DNA of 64,000 nt from Phycisphaerae bacterium (GTDB lineage: Bacteria; Planctomycetota; Phycisphaerae; Sedimentisphaerales; Anaerohalosphaeraceae), in contig JAGPMT010000006.1 in assembly GCA_018052735.1 (NCBI GenBank), forward strand, positions 62,001 through 126,000, given 5' to 3'. A program made the translations under genes and the position numbers. Positions 51,675-60,102 of the stretch are shown here, in pieces. Positions within the stretch are counted from its first letter, which is position 1. The number at the start of each line of letters is the position of its first letter. The notes under the pieces are model-generated. The model did no database searches and was not told where the DNA came from. It saw only the letters and a program-made list of their open reading frames with translations.

Positions 51675-54260
51675 CTATTTAACAGACGACTGCATCTTGT
51701 GTTCCATCCGCCTCACAATCCGCAGTGCCGGCCGCTGCAGAAAGGAAGGCATACGGCGGTAAATCCGGACAGCAATCATACCGGCTCTTCTGACCTGCTG
51801 CATATCCATTTCACCATCCTCTATCGCCATTGCCTTGACGTCTTTGGAGAAGCAAACCAGATATCTGCCCAAAACGGAGCGGATGCGTTGGGATTCGATG
51901 CCCGGCAGCAGCCGCAGTGCTGCCTGCCGGGCATTTTCTTCTCTGGCGGAGAATGCTTTCAGCAGACCTTGAATTATAGTCTCCAGCGCAGCAGGATAAT
52001 GTTCCTCGAGATAGGCATTGATTTGCTTGGCATCTTCTTCCAGCAATTCCTCATAGGGCTGCCAGTCTTCATTGGGATCCGGTAGAGGATCGTAAAACAG
52101 CTGGCCGTCCGGCCGCCCGAGATAGTCGCGGGCAATCGCAGCACTTTCCTCCGCATACCGCGCAAGAAGCTCCAACCGCTGGGCCGGCGAAAATACCGAA
52201 TAATCCTTCCGCCCCTGCTGTATCATATAGTCCGATACCGCGCGAAGAGGATTCACCGTGCTTCGCTTTTCAGACCGGGAAAGGGGGAGCAAATTAACCA
52301 GACGTTTATATTCAACAACAACCCGATGAAGACGCGTATTGACTTCTTTCTCAGGAAGAACAAATTCACCCGTCAGTTCCAGTCCCAGAATATGATGCAG
52401 GAAATCCGCCGCCACATCGCCGCGATAGAGCTGGCCCCTTTCATAGGGTCTGACACAGAGATGTTCTTTTCCGAAGACATCGGCCCACCTGTCAAGACAG
52501 CATTTGGCCGGCAGATTTGTCAGGAATTGCGGCCGGTTGGTTATTTCTCCCCCTTTAATTCTTTGATTATACCACAAGTCTTCCAGCCCGTCACGTCTGC
52601 GCCAATAGACGACAATCTGAACATCATAATCCCTCAGAAGCGATTTTAATTGGGAAATCTGCCGACCAGAAAATCCTAAAAAATGTTCTGAACTCAATAT
52701 ACCCGAATTGGATGAAATCTGCCGCCGCAGCTGCTCCCATTCCCGCCTTGGATGCTGTAAATCGTCTGGCCAATCTGGCTTTTTTACTTTCTGCGCCGTC
52801 ATAATAGACCAGACGAGGCGATGGTGGGCAGCCAAATTTTCGGGGGATTTTGGATAAACAATCCCCATCTTCTGGAGTAATTCCCTGTTAAGGCCTAAAA
52901 AACGCTGCAGTGCAGAAGTGCCGGTTTTAACCATTCCAATATGAACATACAGCCGACTCCGGCCGGCCATGTCGGCACCTGTCTTCTTACGGACTGTCAA
53001 ACGGCTGGCAGCAGCAGCCGTTGCAACCGCACATTTTATAACATTAGAAGGCAATCGGTTGTAAAGCGGCCGAAAATACTGGAGAACCTCCCACATGCGG
53101 GATGCGTAGAGGTCATCAAAAGCAGCTGTTTGCTGACTTGCTGTTTGAATCGGCGGCATCAACACGGCCGATACAGCATCTGCTTTGAAATATTCTGACG
53201 CAATCCCCGGCGACAGCCGGCGGGCAGCCAAACGCATTTGCGGGTCTGCAGCCGTTTGAGCCCGGACAATACCGGCGGCAATCACCCCCAGCACAGTCGG
53301 AGCAGCATCGGCTAAACAGCGATTGATTTCGGCAGCATCTTCTTCCAGCAGATCTCTGTAAGGCCGCCACAGATCTGATTCAGACGGTTCCGGTTCATAA
53401 AAAAACATTCCGTCATCCCGTCCACAGTATTCCCGGGCAAGATAATGGTAGAATTTGCGGTTTTTTTCAATCTCCCTGCGGCGCAGCGCCGGGGAAAACA
53501 CGAAATCGCTGGATTTGCCTTTCTGAAAAAACAATTCCGATATCCGCTGCAGAGGTTCAACGGCTGCATATATTTGCTGAAGGCTTAAGGGCAAATAATT
53601 GACCAGCCGTTTGTATTCGAGAACAATCCGGTGCAAACGCAGGTTTAAGTCGGCAGGGATTTTGTATTCTTCTGTTAATTCTGCATTCCAGACAGAGTTG
53701 AGAAAATCGGCATAAATACTGCCCTTATAAAACTGACCCCGCTCATATGGACGAACAATTATCGAATCGCGGCCGAATGTTCGTTCCCACAAGGCAAATT
53801 TCTCCCACCCAGCGCCGATTTTCACATCTGTTCGCTTTTCAATACCCATCTTGACCTTTTCGGCATAGAGAGATTCCTTTAAGAAATCCTGCCGTCGCAA
53901 ATATACAACAACAGTCGTATGATAGGAACGGCTCAAATCTTTCAGAAAAGCGACATCCTCCCGTGTGCAGCCCCAGAAGGTTTCCGTACTAATCAGATTT
54001 CGAGGCAGCACACACTGCCGGCTGATCTGCTGCCATTCGAAATCACACGTGCCCACATCCCTGTCGAACCACCAATGCCTAAAACCTCTTTTCAACCTTA
54101 ATGCCCACCCGATGCGATGGTGGGCTTCCAGACCCCCGGCAGCAGGGTAGGCAATCCCTTTCTGTGCGAGTAGATCCCGGTTGATGGAAAAAAACCGCTG
54201 CAGCGCCGAGGTAGCCGTTTTGGGCATTCCAATATGTAAGTACAGTTCCTTTGAATTCAT
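51675..54260 (-). CDS. Protein with two tandem sulfotransferase-like domains
   Basis: 861 residues made of two related halves. Half one starts with a 5'-PSB-like loop 'LHIGMPKTATSALQRFF' (residues about 8-24), half two with 'VHIGMVKTGTSALQRFL' (about 439-455). Both share 'VRPYERGQ-Y-G---ADFL', 'LHR-V-EYKRLVN-LPLS' and a 'W-PY--LLEEDA--IN' block. In half one the 3'-phosphate motif reads 'YLRRQDFLKESLY'; in half two it is 'YWRRRDGLEDLWY', without the Ser. PAPS-dependent sulfation of a glycan is the likely role, with half one the better candidate for activity. The start at 54260 is fixed by a promoter just upstream. The gene leads the ABC/GT2 operon. Confidence 0.82.
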   Translation of the reverse strand: MNSKELYLHIGMPKTATSALQRFFSINRDLLAQKGIAYPAAGGLEAHHRIGWALRLKRGFRHWWFDRDVGTCDFEWQQISRQCVLPRNLISTETFWGCTREDVAFLKDLSRSYHTTVVVYLRRQDFLKESLYAEKVKMGIEKRTDVKIGAGWEKFALWERTFGRDSIIVRPYERGQFYKGSIYADFLNSVWNAELTEEYKIPADLNLRLHRIVLEYKRLVNYLPLSLQQIYAAVEPLQRISELFFQKGKSSDFVFSPALRRREIEKNRKFYHYLAREYCGRDDGMFFYEPEPSESDLWRPYRDLLEEDAAEINRCLADAAPTVLGVIAAGIVRAQTAADPQMRLAARRLSPGIASEYFKADAVSAVLMPPIQTASQQTAAFDDLYASRMWEVLQYFRPLYNRLPSNVIKCAVATAAAASRLTVRKKTGADMAGRSRLYVHIGMVKTGTSALQRFLGLNRELLQKMGIVYPKSPENLAAHHRLVWSIMTAQKVKKPDWPDDLQHPRREWEQLRRQISSNSGILSSEHFLGFSGRQISQLKSLLRDYDVQIVVYWRRRDGLEDLWYNQRIKGGEITNRPQFLTNLPAKCCLDRWADVFGKEHLCVRPYERGQLYRGDVAADFLHHILGLELTGEFVLPEKEVNTRLHRVVVEYKRLVNLLPLSRSEKRSTVNPLRAVSDYMIQQGRKDYSVFSPAQRLELLARYAEESAAIARDYLGRPDGQLFYDPLPDPNEDWQPYEELLEEDAKQINAYLEEHYPAALETIIQGLLKAFSAREENARQAALRLLPGIESQRIRSVLGRYLVCFSKDVKAMAIEDGEMDMQQVRRAGMIAVRIYRRMPSFLQRPALRIVRRMEHKMQSSVK

Positions 54261-54281
54261 ATATCCCTGCTTTTGTCCGCT

Positions 54282-54310
54282 ACTATATCCCAAAAGTCTT
54301 GCCATTTCAA
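54282..54310 (-). promoter_or_regulatory. Promoter of the sulfotransferase-ABC-GT2 operon
   Basis: On the minus strand, TTGAAA (54305-54310) and TATAGT (54282-54287) are separated by 17 bases. The transcript would begin about 15 bases before the ATG at 54260. Confidence 0.75.
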
Positions 54311-54360
54311 GAACACAATCGGCAGTACCCGGCTGTTTGAGATTCTGGAAAGACTTGCCC

Positions 54361-54389
54361 TTGACAACGGAACACTTTTGCTCTATAAG
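54361..54389 (+). promoter_or_regulatory. Promoter of the glf operon
   Basis: TTGACA (54361-54366) and TATAAG (54384-54389) with a 17-base spacer. It is divergent from the sulfotransferase promoter, about 50 bases away. Confidence 0.78.
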
Positions 54390-54444
54390 TTCCGAATATG
54401 CAGAATAATAAGCGTAATGGCCGCAGACAGGTCAGGAATGGTCC

Positions 54445-55593
54445 ATGAATTATGATTATCTTATTGTCGGCGCTGGGTTGTCCGGTGCTGTATTCGCCCA
54501 GACGCTGGCTCAGGCAGGCCACAAAGTACTGATTCTCGAAAAACGTAGTCACATTGGCGGCAACTGCTTTGACTGTGTAGACACGGCAGGTGTGATGATT
54601 CATCGGTACGGGGCACATATTTTCCATACCGAGTTTGAGGATGTCTGGCAGTATCTGTCCGGCTTTACCCGCTGGCGTCCGTACAGCCATCGGGTTGTCT
54701 GCTTCGTGGAAGGCCGCTATATCCCCATTCCCTTCAATTATTACTCACTGCAAGAGGCCTTTGACGGCAAGGCAGCAGCCATCCAGTGTCTTTTAGAGCA
54801 GAAATATGGACGGCAAACAAAATTGTCCGTGCTCGATATCCTTCATTCGCAAGAACCCATGCTTGGCAATTTAGCTGTTTATATTTACGACAAAATCTTC
54901 AAAAATTATACCGCCAAGCAATGGGGTATTCGTGTCGACGAAATCTCGCCGGATGTCATCGCCCGGGTACCCATTTATACAGACTACGACAATCGGTATT
55001 TTACGGATACTTATCAGGCCGTTCCTGCAGACGGCTATACGGCTATGATTCAGGCACTGCTGTCCGACCCGCATATCGAGCTGAGGTTAAATACCCCCTT
55101 CGAATCGGTATGCCAGTTTACGGACGGCATCATTCGTCTGGACGGGCAGCGATTCAATGGAATACTGATTTATACCGGCCGGCCCGATGCTCTTTTCGGT
55201 TATCGTTTTGGTCTCCTGCCCTACCGCTCGGTACATTTTGAATTCGAAACATTTGCCCAAAGCTATTATCAGCATGCTCCCGATATTAACTACCCAAACG
55301 ATTACAACTATACGCGTATTGTTGAGTTTAAGTATCTCACGGGGCAGAAATGTCCAAATACAACTATTTGCCGGGAATATCCGCGTCCCTGTCAGACGCA
55401 GGCCGATGAGCCATACTACCCTATTCTCACCCCCGCATCCGTTCGGCTGTATCAGCTCTACGCCGAGCAAGCCAGACAGTACGACAATTTGATTTTGGCC
55501 GGCCGGCTGGGACGATTTCAGTACGTTGATATGGATGATGCGGTCAAAAATGCCCTCGATGCGGCAAGGACGCTTTTGCAATGCCGCGTTTAA
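54445..55593 (+). CDS. glf: UDP-galactopyranose mutase
   Basis: 382 residues, the usual Glf length. It interconverts UDP-galactopyranose and UDP-galactofuranose with reduced FAD. Visible are the dinucleotide fold 'YLIVGAGLSGAVFAQTLAQAGHKVLILEKRSHIGGNCFD', 'YGAHIFHTEFEDVWQYL', 'NYTAKQWG', 'PIYTDYDNRYFTDTYQAVPADGYTAMIQALL', 'YTGRPDALFGYRFGLLPYRSVHFEFE' and 'GRLGRFQYVDMDDAV'. AGGA precedes the ATG. It is the first gene of the plus-strand operon and supplies the donor for the GlfT2-like enzyme two genes on. Confidence 0.96.
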   Translation: MNYDYLIVGAGLSGAVFAQTLAQAGHKVLILEKRSHIGGNCFDCVDTAGVMIHRYGAHIFHTEFEDVWQYLSGFTRWRPYSHRVVCFVEGRYIPIPFNYYSLQEAFDGKAAAIQCLLEQKYGRQTKLSVLDILHSQEPMLGNLAVYIYDKIFKNYTAKQWGIRVDEISPDVIARVPIYTDYDNRYFTDTYQAVPADGYTAMIQALLSDPHIELRLNTPFESVCQFTDGIIRLDGQRFNGILIYTGRPDALFGYRFGLLPYRSVHFEFETFAQSYYQHAPDINYPNDYNYTRIVEFKYLTGQKCPNTTICREYPRPCQTQADEPYYPILTPASVRLYQLYAEQARQYDNLILAGRLGRFQYVDMDDAVKNALDAARTLLQCRV

Positions 55594-56666
55594 CAATCCT
55601 CATCCCTGTTTATAATCAGGCCGGCTATCTGCCTTTATGCCTTCAGTCTATCGGCAAACAGGAATTCACCGATTTTGAAATTATTGCCGTTGATGACGGC
55701 AGCACTGACGGGAGCCGCTCTATTCTCGATGCCTATGCCGCAGACGAAAGACGAATCAGAGTCATCGCGAAATCCAACGGCGGATACGGCAGCGCCCTGA
55801 ATGCCGGACTTGCGGCCGCAAAAGGCGATTATATCGGAATTGTAGAGCCGGATGATACCATCGAAGCCCCAATGTACCGGGTCTTAATGGCCGCCGCCGA
55901 ACAAACGCAGGCGGACATTGTAAAATGTTCCTTTCGCAGGATTTTTTCCGAAGGTCTCTGCCTCGAAGAAAAGGGCTGGTACGCCGCGGCCGGCAGAGTT
56001 TTTTGTCTCCGCCAGCACCCGGAATTGTGCCGCCTGCATCCGGCGATATGGGCTGCCGTTTACAGGCGGCAGCTTCTGGAAGACAATCATATCCGTTTTG
56101 CTGAAACCCCCGGGGCTACCTATCAGGATGTGCCGTTCTTTGCGGAAGCGTTTTCCGCCGCCCGGACTATTTTCATCGTCCCGCAGGCACTCTACAATTA
56201 CCGTCTCGAATCCGAAAACGCGTCTTCCTCTTCCAATGCCATCGATGCCAAAGTCTTTTACCGGCTGGAAAATCATCAGCGGGCGCGTCGTGTCTATCAG
56301 GCCCGCGGACTGTGGGAAATTGTCAAATATTATGAGCTGCAGCGGGAATTTATCACGCTGAATAATTTCGCGCTGCGTATCAAAGGTTCGCTGCGGCGGG
56401 CACTGTTTGAAAAAATACGCGGCTATTTTGCCGAGATTCCTGTCAGCGAGGCGGTGTCGTTTCTGCCCTCGGGATTCCGAACCTCTTTTGAGCTGATCAA
56501 AAAAGGCAGCTACAGCCGATGGATGCTGCAGTATGCTCTGCTGCCTGTTATAATCATCCGCCTTGCAGAACAGCTTGGGCTGTCAGACCGGCTCAGGCAG
56601 AAATACTACACATGGAAAGATACCGGGCCAGCCGCCTATGTTCAAGATCCAGAATATAGTTACTGA
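55581..56666 (+). CDS. GT2 glycosyltransferase
   Basis: 361 residues. The GT-A domain reads 'LTILIPVYNQAGYLPLCLQSIGKQEFTDFEIIAVDDGSTDGSRSIL', 'GYGSALNAGLAAAKGDYIGIVEPDDTIEAPMYRVL' (metal-binding D-D) and 'TYQDVPFFAEAFSAARTIFIVPQALYNYRLE', as in WcaA-like enzymes. The C-terminal 130 residues are helical. It overlaps glf by 13 bases and the next gene by 29 bases, so the three are translationally coupled. Donor and acceptor cannot be told from sequence. Confidence 0.92.
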   Translation: MPRLTILIPVYNQAGYLPLCLQSIGKQEFTDFEIIAVDDGSTDGSRSILDAYAADERRIRVIAKSNGGYGSALNAGLAAAKGDYIGIVEPDDTIEAPMYRVLMAAAEQTQADIVKCSFRRIFSEGLCLEEKGWYAAAGRVFCLRQHPELCRLHPAIWAAVYRRQLLEDNHIRFAETPGATYQDVPFFAEAFSAARTIFIVPQALYNYRLESENASSSSNAIDAKVFYRLENHQRARRVYQARGLWEIVKYYELQREFITLNNFALRIKGSLRRALFEKIRGYFAEIPVSEAVSFLPSGFRTSFELIKKGSYSRWMLQYALLPVIIIRLAEQLGLSDRLRQKYYTWKDTGPAAYVQDPEYSY

Positions 56667-58407
56667 CAATCAGATGCTTCAAAACTGCAGCCGCTTGTTT
56701 TACACGCAGGAGCATCGTCTCGGCCGCAGCATGCTGAGTTTTCAGACTTATTTCAACACACTCTGGCTTCAAGCATGGAAGGAGTACACCTGCGCCAGCC
56801 GCTTTTATCTGAATATACGATTTCGCGGCCAATGCAGCATCCGGCTGATTCAGAGTCATCTGGCAGAAGTAAAATACGATTCGGCTTCCAGCAGCCCCCT
56901 TGGCGAAATAGCGTCCGAACGCCTTTTCTTCCAACAGACCTTTTATTCGGACGGATCGGACTATCAGCAGATTGAAATCACCGGCTCTGACGCCGGCGCC
57001 CGGATGGTCTATTTTGAAATAGACCATGCGAGCGATTTTGAATACATCGACGCTTTTTACTCGGTCGATTCTGCTTTTCCGCCTGCTCGTGTTAAAACAG
57101 CGATTGTTATCTGCACATTCCGCCGGGAGCAATTTGTGCGTCGGAACCTTGAGATTTTGACAGCATATTTCCGCAAGGAGCCGGACTTGCGCGAGGTGTA
57201 TGATGTCTTTGTTGTGGACAACGGCCGGACGCTTTCGGCAGACCTTGCACAATATCCTGTTTTTCTCTGGCCCAACAAAAACACAGGCGGCACAGGCGGT
57301 TTTACCCGCGGCATCATTGAAGCACTCCGCTCCGACCGAAATTATACCCATGTGCTTCTGATGGATGATGACATTGAAATTTTTCCCGAAGCGCTGCAGC
57401 GGACGTATGCTTTGGCCGCCCTGCTCAAGCCGGATTGGCACCGGTCTTTCATTGCCGGCAGCATGCTGCGTGCGGACATGCAGCATTTCCAATGGGAAGC
57501 CCGCTCGCACATCAAAGGACTCCAGCTGGAGGCTTACGGCCGGCTTTTTTTGTCGGACTTTTCGTCGGTCGTAAAAAACGAAATCCTTGCCAGCCGGCAT
57601 ACCCCGCGGGATTATGCCGCCTGGTGGTACTGCTGCATTCCGCTGGCAGCGATACAGCCGGACAGATTGCCTCTTCCCTTCTTTGTCCGCGGGGATGATA
57701 TTGACTATTCACTCGCATGCGCCGATAAAATCATTCATCTTAACGGCATCTGCGTCTGGCACGAGCCATTTGAGAGCCGCCGAAACAATGTCGTGGATAT
57801 GTATATGACCGTGCGCAACTTTACAGCCCTCAGCATCCTTCATAAAAGCCCCCTGCCGCTTACCGTGTATCATCTGATGGCTCTTTTTGCCGGAAATATC
57901 TTCACCTACAATTATAAGGGCGCGTTTCTGGTATGCTGCGGCCTTCGCGACGCTGTGCGCAGAATTTGCAGTTTTGAAGACAACCAGACGGAGCTGCTTG
58001 ACCGTTATGCAGCTTACAATGAAATCGAAACAAACTGCGCCGGCGACCCGTCCGAGGCCTTTAAAAAGATAAAACTCCATGTGCCGGTCAAATTGCTGAT
58101 TGTCCTGACCTACGGCGGCCATCTGCTGCCGGGATTCTTTTTTAGAAAAAAAACATTTGCTTTGGCCGGCTATCGGGTTGCAATCGCAAAATGTTTTGCC
58201 AGCAGACACGTCTGTATTTATAATCCCTTCACCGGCAAATGGACAGAACGAAAAATCGACAGGCTCGCGGCTTTTGCCCTTGGCTTTCGGTTTCTTTTTC
58301 TGCTTCTTTATGTTGTCTTGTTTTACCCCGGCATACGCAGGAAGCTCCTTCAAAAAGAAGCCCAATACCGAACACTGGAATTCTGGAAACGGTATCTGGA
58401 GCTTTAA
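56638..58407 (+). CDS. Galactofuranosyltransferase-like GT2 (GlfT2-like)
   Basis: 589 residues. An N-terminal beta-sandwich-like domain (about 1-150, 'FQTYFNTLWLQAWKEYTCASRFYLNIRFRG') precedes a GT-A domain with 'VKTAIVICTFRREQFVRRNLEIL', 'VFVVDNGRTL', 'NKNTGGTGGFTRGIIEAL', the triple-Asp metal motif 'HVLLMDDDIEI', and 'AAWWYCCIPLA ... FVRGDDIDYSL ... ICVWHEPFESR'. This layout and the DDD motif match mycobacterial GlfT2, a processive galactofuran polymerase. The C-terminus ends in a hydrophobic helix (FALGFRFLFLLLYVVLFYPGI). With glf two genes upstream, a galactofuranose product is strongly suggested. The start at 56638 is preferred over 56563. Confidence 0.88.
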   Translation: MFKIQNIVTDNQMLQNCSRLFYTQEHRLGRSMLSFQTYFNTLWLQAWKEYTCASRFYLNIRFRGQCSIRLIQSHLAEVKYDSASSSPLGEIASERLFFQQTFYSDGSDYQQIEITGSDAGARMVYFEIDHASDFEYIDAFYSVDSAFPPARVKTAIVICTFRREQFVRRNLEILTAYFRKEPDLREVYDVFVVDNGRTLSADLAQYPVFLWPNKNTGGTGGFTRGIIEALRSDRNYTHVLLMDDDIEIFPEALQRTYALAALLKPDWHRSFIAGSMLRADMQHFQWEARSHIKGLQLEAYGRLFLSDFSSVVKNEILASRHTPRDYAAWWYCCIPLAAIQPDRLPLPFFVRGDDIDYSLACADKIIHLNGICVWHEPFESRRNNVVDMYMTVRNFTALSILHKSPLPLTVYHLMALFAGNIFTYNYKGAFLVCCGLRDAVRRICSFEDNQTELLDRYAAYNEIETNCAGDPSEAFKKIKLHVPVKLLIVLTYGGHLLPGFFFRKKTFALAGYRVAIAKCFASRHVCIYNPFTGKWTERKIDRLAAFALGFRFLFLLLYVVLFYPGIRRKLLQKEAQYRTLEFWKRYLEL

Positions 58408-58587
58408 CCTGCAGCAGGACAAGTCTAACACAGACGGATTCACCGCCGGACAGTTCTGCTGAACGCATTCGCTGCTCTTTTTCGCAGCAGATTCTTTACT
58501 TTTTGACGGGGGATTGTAAACTTGTGAAATAACAGCCCAGCCCGATAAACGCCGGCGGACTGTAAAAGCCCAACATAGAAAACAGAT

Positions 58588-60102
58588 ATGACAATGAACA
58601 GCAGACAGCTTTCAGATTATATAAAAGTCAGACAAGATTCATGGAGGGGATATATCCAGAGAGATTTTGCGGACTTGGAGCCGGGGGTTCTGGCCGGCGA
58701 AACTCCGCTGGACAGCCGCCGCAGCGCTCTGGAAAGAGTGGCCTCATCCCATACCGCAGAGGTATTTCGCTATGCTGTTCAGGCAGGCGGACGTTCCTAT
58801 ACGCTGTATCTCAAAAAATTTCCGCCCCGTTCACCAGCGGACTGGTTCAAGCACCTGTTCCGCCCCAGCCGGGCACAGCGGGCATTCCGGGCAGGATTGC
58901 TGCTGCGGCAGCACGGATTCGGCACTCCGCCGATTGCCGCCTGTCTTTGCCGAAAGAAAGGCCTGCTGATGAGCCAGTATATCCTTATCACGCAGGAAAT
59001 GAAGCAGGCCTGTCCGCTTTATCTCGCTTTGGAATCACTTTGCGGCCTGCAGGACAAACGCCGGCTGATTGCCGAACTGGGCAGAACCATCGGCCGAATG
59101 CACGCGGCAGGCATCACGCACGGCGATTTGCGGGGCGGCAATGTATTCGTTTCTCAAGAGGCCGGTCGGGCCGTCTTTTTCTTCATCGACAATGAGCGTA
59201 CGGTTCGGTATCCGATTCTTCCGGGCTGGCTGCGGATTAAAAATCTTGTGCAGCTTAATATGCTCGAAAAAAATATTACCTTTTCCGACCGGATGCGTTT
59301 TTTAAAAGCCTATGCCGGCGCAGCGGGGCTTAACAAAAGGACAATGCGGCGGCTTGCTCGGGCAGTTATTCGAAAAACGCAACGGCGTCTCAGGCATCGG
59401 GCCAAAACGCGGCTGGGCTGTGCGGACGGACCAGCTGACCACTGGAATTTTCAGCGGACCCGATGGGAAAATCGCCGGGGAACATTTCGGATGGATTTCT
59501 GCAAAGGGACATCTGCCGTCGCATTCCTGCGTGAGATCGATAATCTAACGGAACACGGCGTTCTATTAAAAAACGATACCGCCGCCCGAGTGGTTCGCTG
59601 CACGTATAACAACCGGGATATTGTCATCAAGCGGTACAATCATCAGGGCCTGTGGCACTCGCTGCGCTATACCTTCAAAGGCAGCCGGGCAAAAAAATGC
59701 TGGCGGTTCGGCCATCGGCTGACGGAGGCCGGCATTGCCTGTGCCGCTCCGCTGGCGTGTATCGAACAATATCAATGCGGACTGATATGGACATCGTATA
59801 TCGTCAACGCATTTGTCGAAGGTCCGCTGCTGTACGATGTGATGAACCGGCCGGGCTACTCGCCGCAGGAAAAGGATGCAGTGATGCAACAGGCCCGGCA
59901 GCTGCTGGAAGACCTTGGACGGCACCGGCTGACCCACGCCGATATGAAACCGGCGAATCTGATTATTCATCATGGAAAGCCGGTGCTGATTGATCTGGAT
60001 GCGATGCAGGAGCACCGGATGCGGCTGTTTTTCCAGTATCGGTATAAAAAAATGGTCCATTATTTTCACTGCCGCCTGCACGGCAAAAAGAAGCAAAACT
60101 AA
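58588..60102 (+). CDS. Protein with two tandem WaaP/KdkA-type kinase domains
   Basis: 504 residues holding two small kinase folds. Domain one (about 45-275): candidate Lys in 'YLKKFPP' (76-77), catalytic 'THGDLRGGNVFV' (178 on), and Asp201 in 'FFIDNERT' at the DFG place. Domain two (about 300-500): Lys348 in 'IVIKRYN', 'THADMKPANLII' (450 on), and 'VLIDLDAM' (469-471). Both carry the 'R-x-x-G-x-x-L...G(F/I)-x-x-x-x-P' pattern of LPS-core heptose/Kdo kinases. The protein is therefore predicted to phosphorylate two sites on a surface glycan. It ends the plus-strand operon and its stop overlaps that of the convergent GT4 gene. No strong ribosome site is seen at ATG 58588; the ATG two codons on is an alternative. 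Confidence 0.83.
   Translation: MTMNSRQLSDYIKVRQDSWRGYIQRDFADLEPGVLAGETPLDSRRSALERVASSHTAEVFRYAVQAGGRSYTLYLKKFPPRSPADWFKHLFRPSRAQRAFRAGLLLRQHGFGTPPIAACLCRKKGLLMSQYILITQEMKQACPLYLALESLCGLQDKRRLIAELGRTIGRMHAAGITHGDLRGGNVFVSQEAGRAVFFFIDNERTVRYPILPGWLRIKNLVQLNMLEKNITFSDRMRFLKAYAGAAGLNKRTMRRLARAVIRKTQRRLRHRAKTRLGCADGPADHWNFQRTRWENRRGTFRMDFCKGTSAVAFLREIDNLTEHGVLLKNDTAARVVRCTYNNRDIVIKRYNHQGLWHSLRYTFKGSRAKKCWRFGHRLTEAGIACAAPLACIEQYQCGLIWTSYIVNAFVEGPLLYDVMNRPGYSPQEKDAVMQQARQLLEDLGRHRLTHADMKPANLIIHHGKPVLIDLDAMQEHRMRLFFQYRYKKMVHYFHCRLHGKKKQN

Noticed and set aside
54261-54305. 15-residue extension of the double sulfotransferase
   Set aside because: It overlaps the -10 and -35 of its own promoter.
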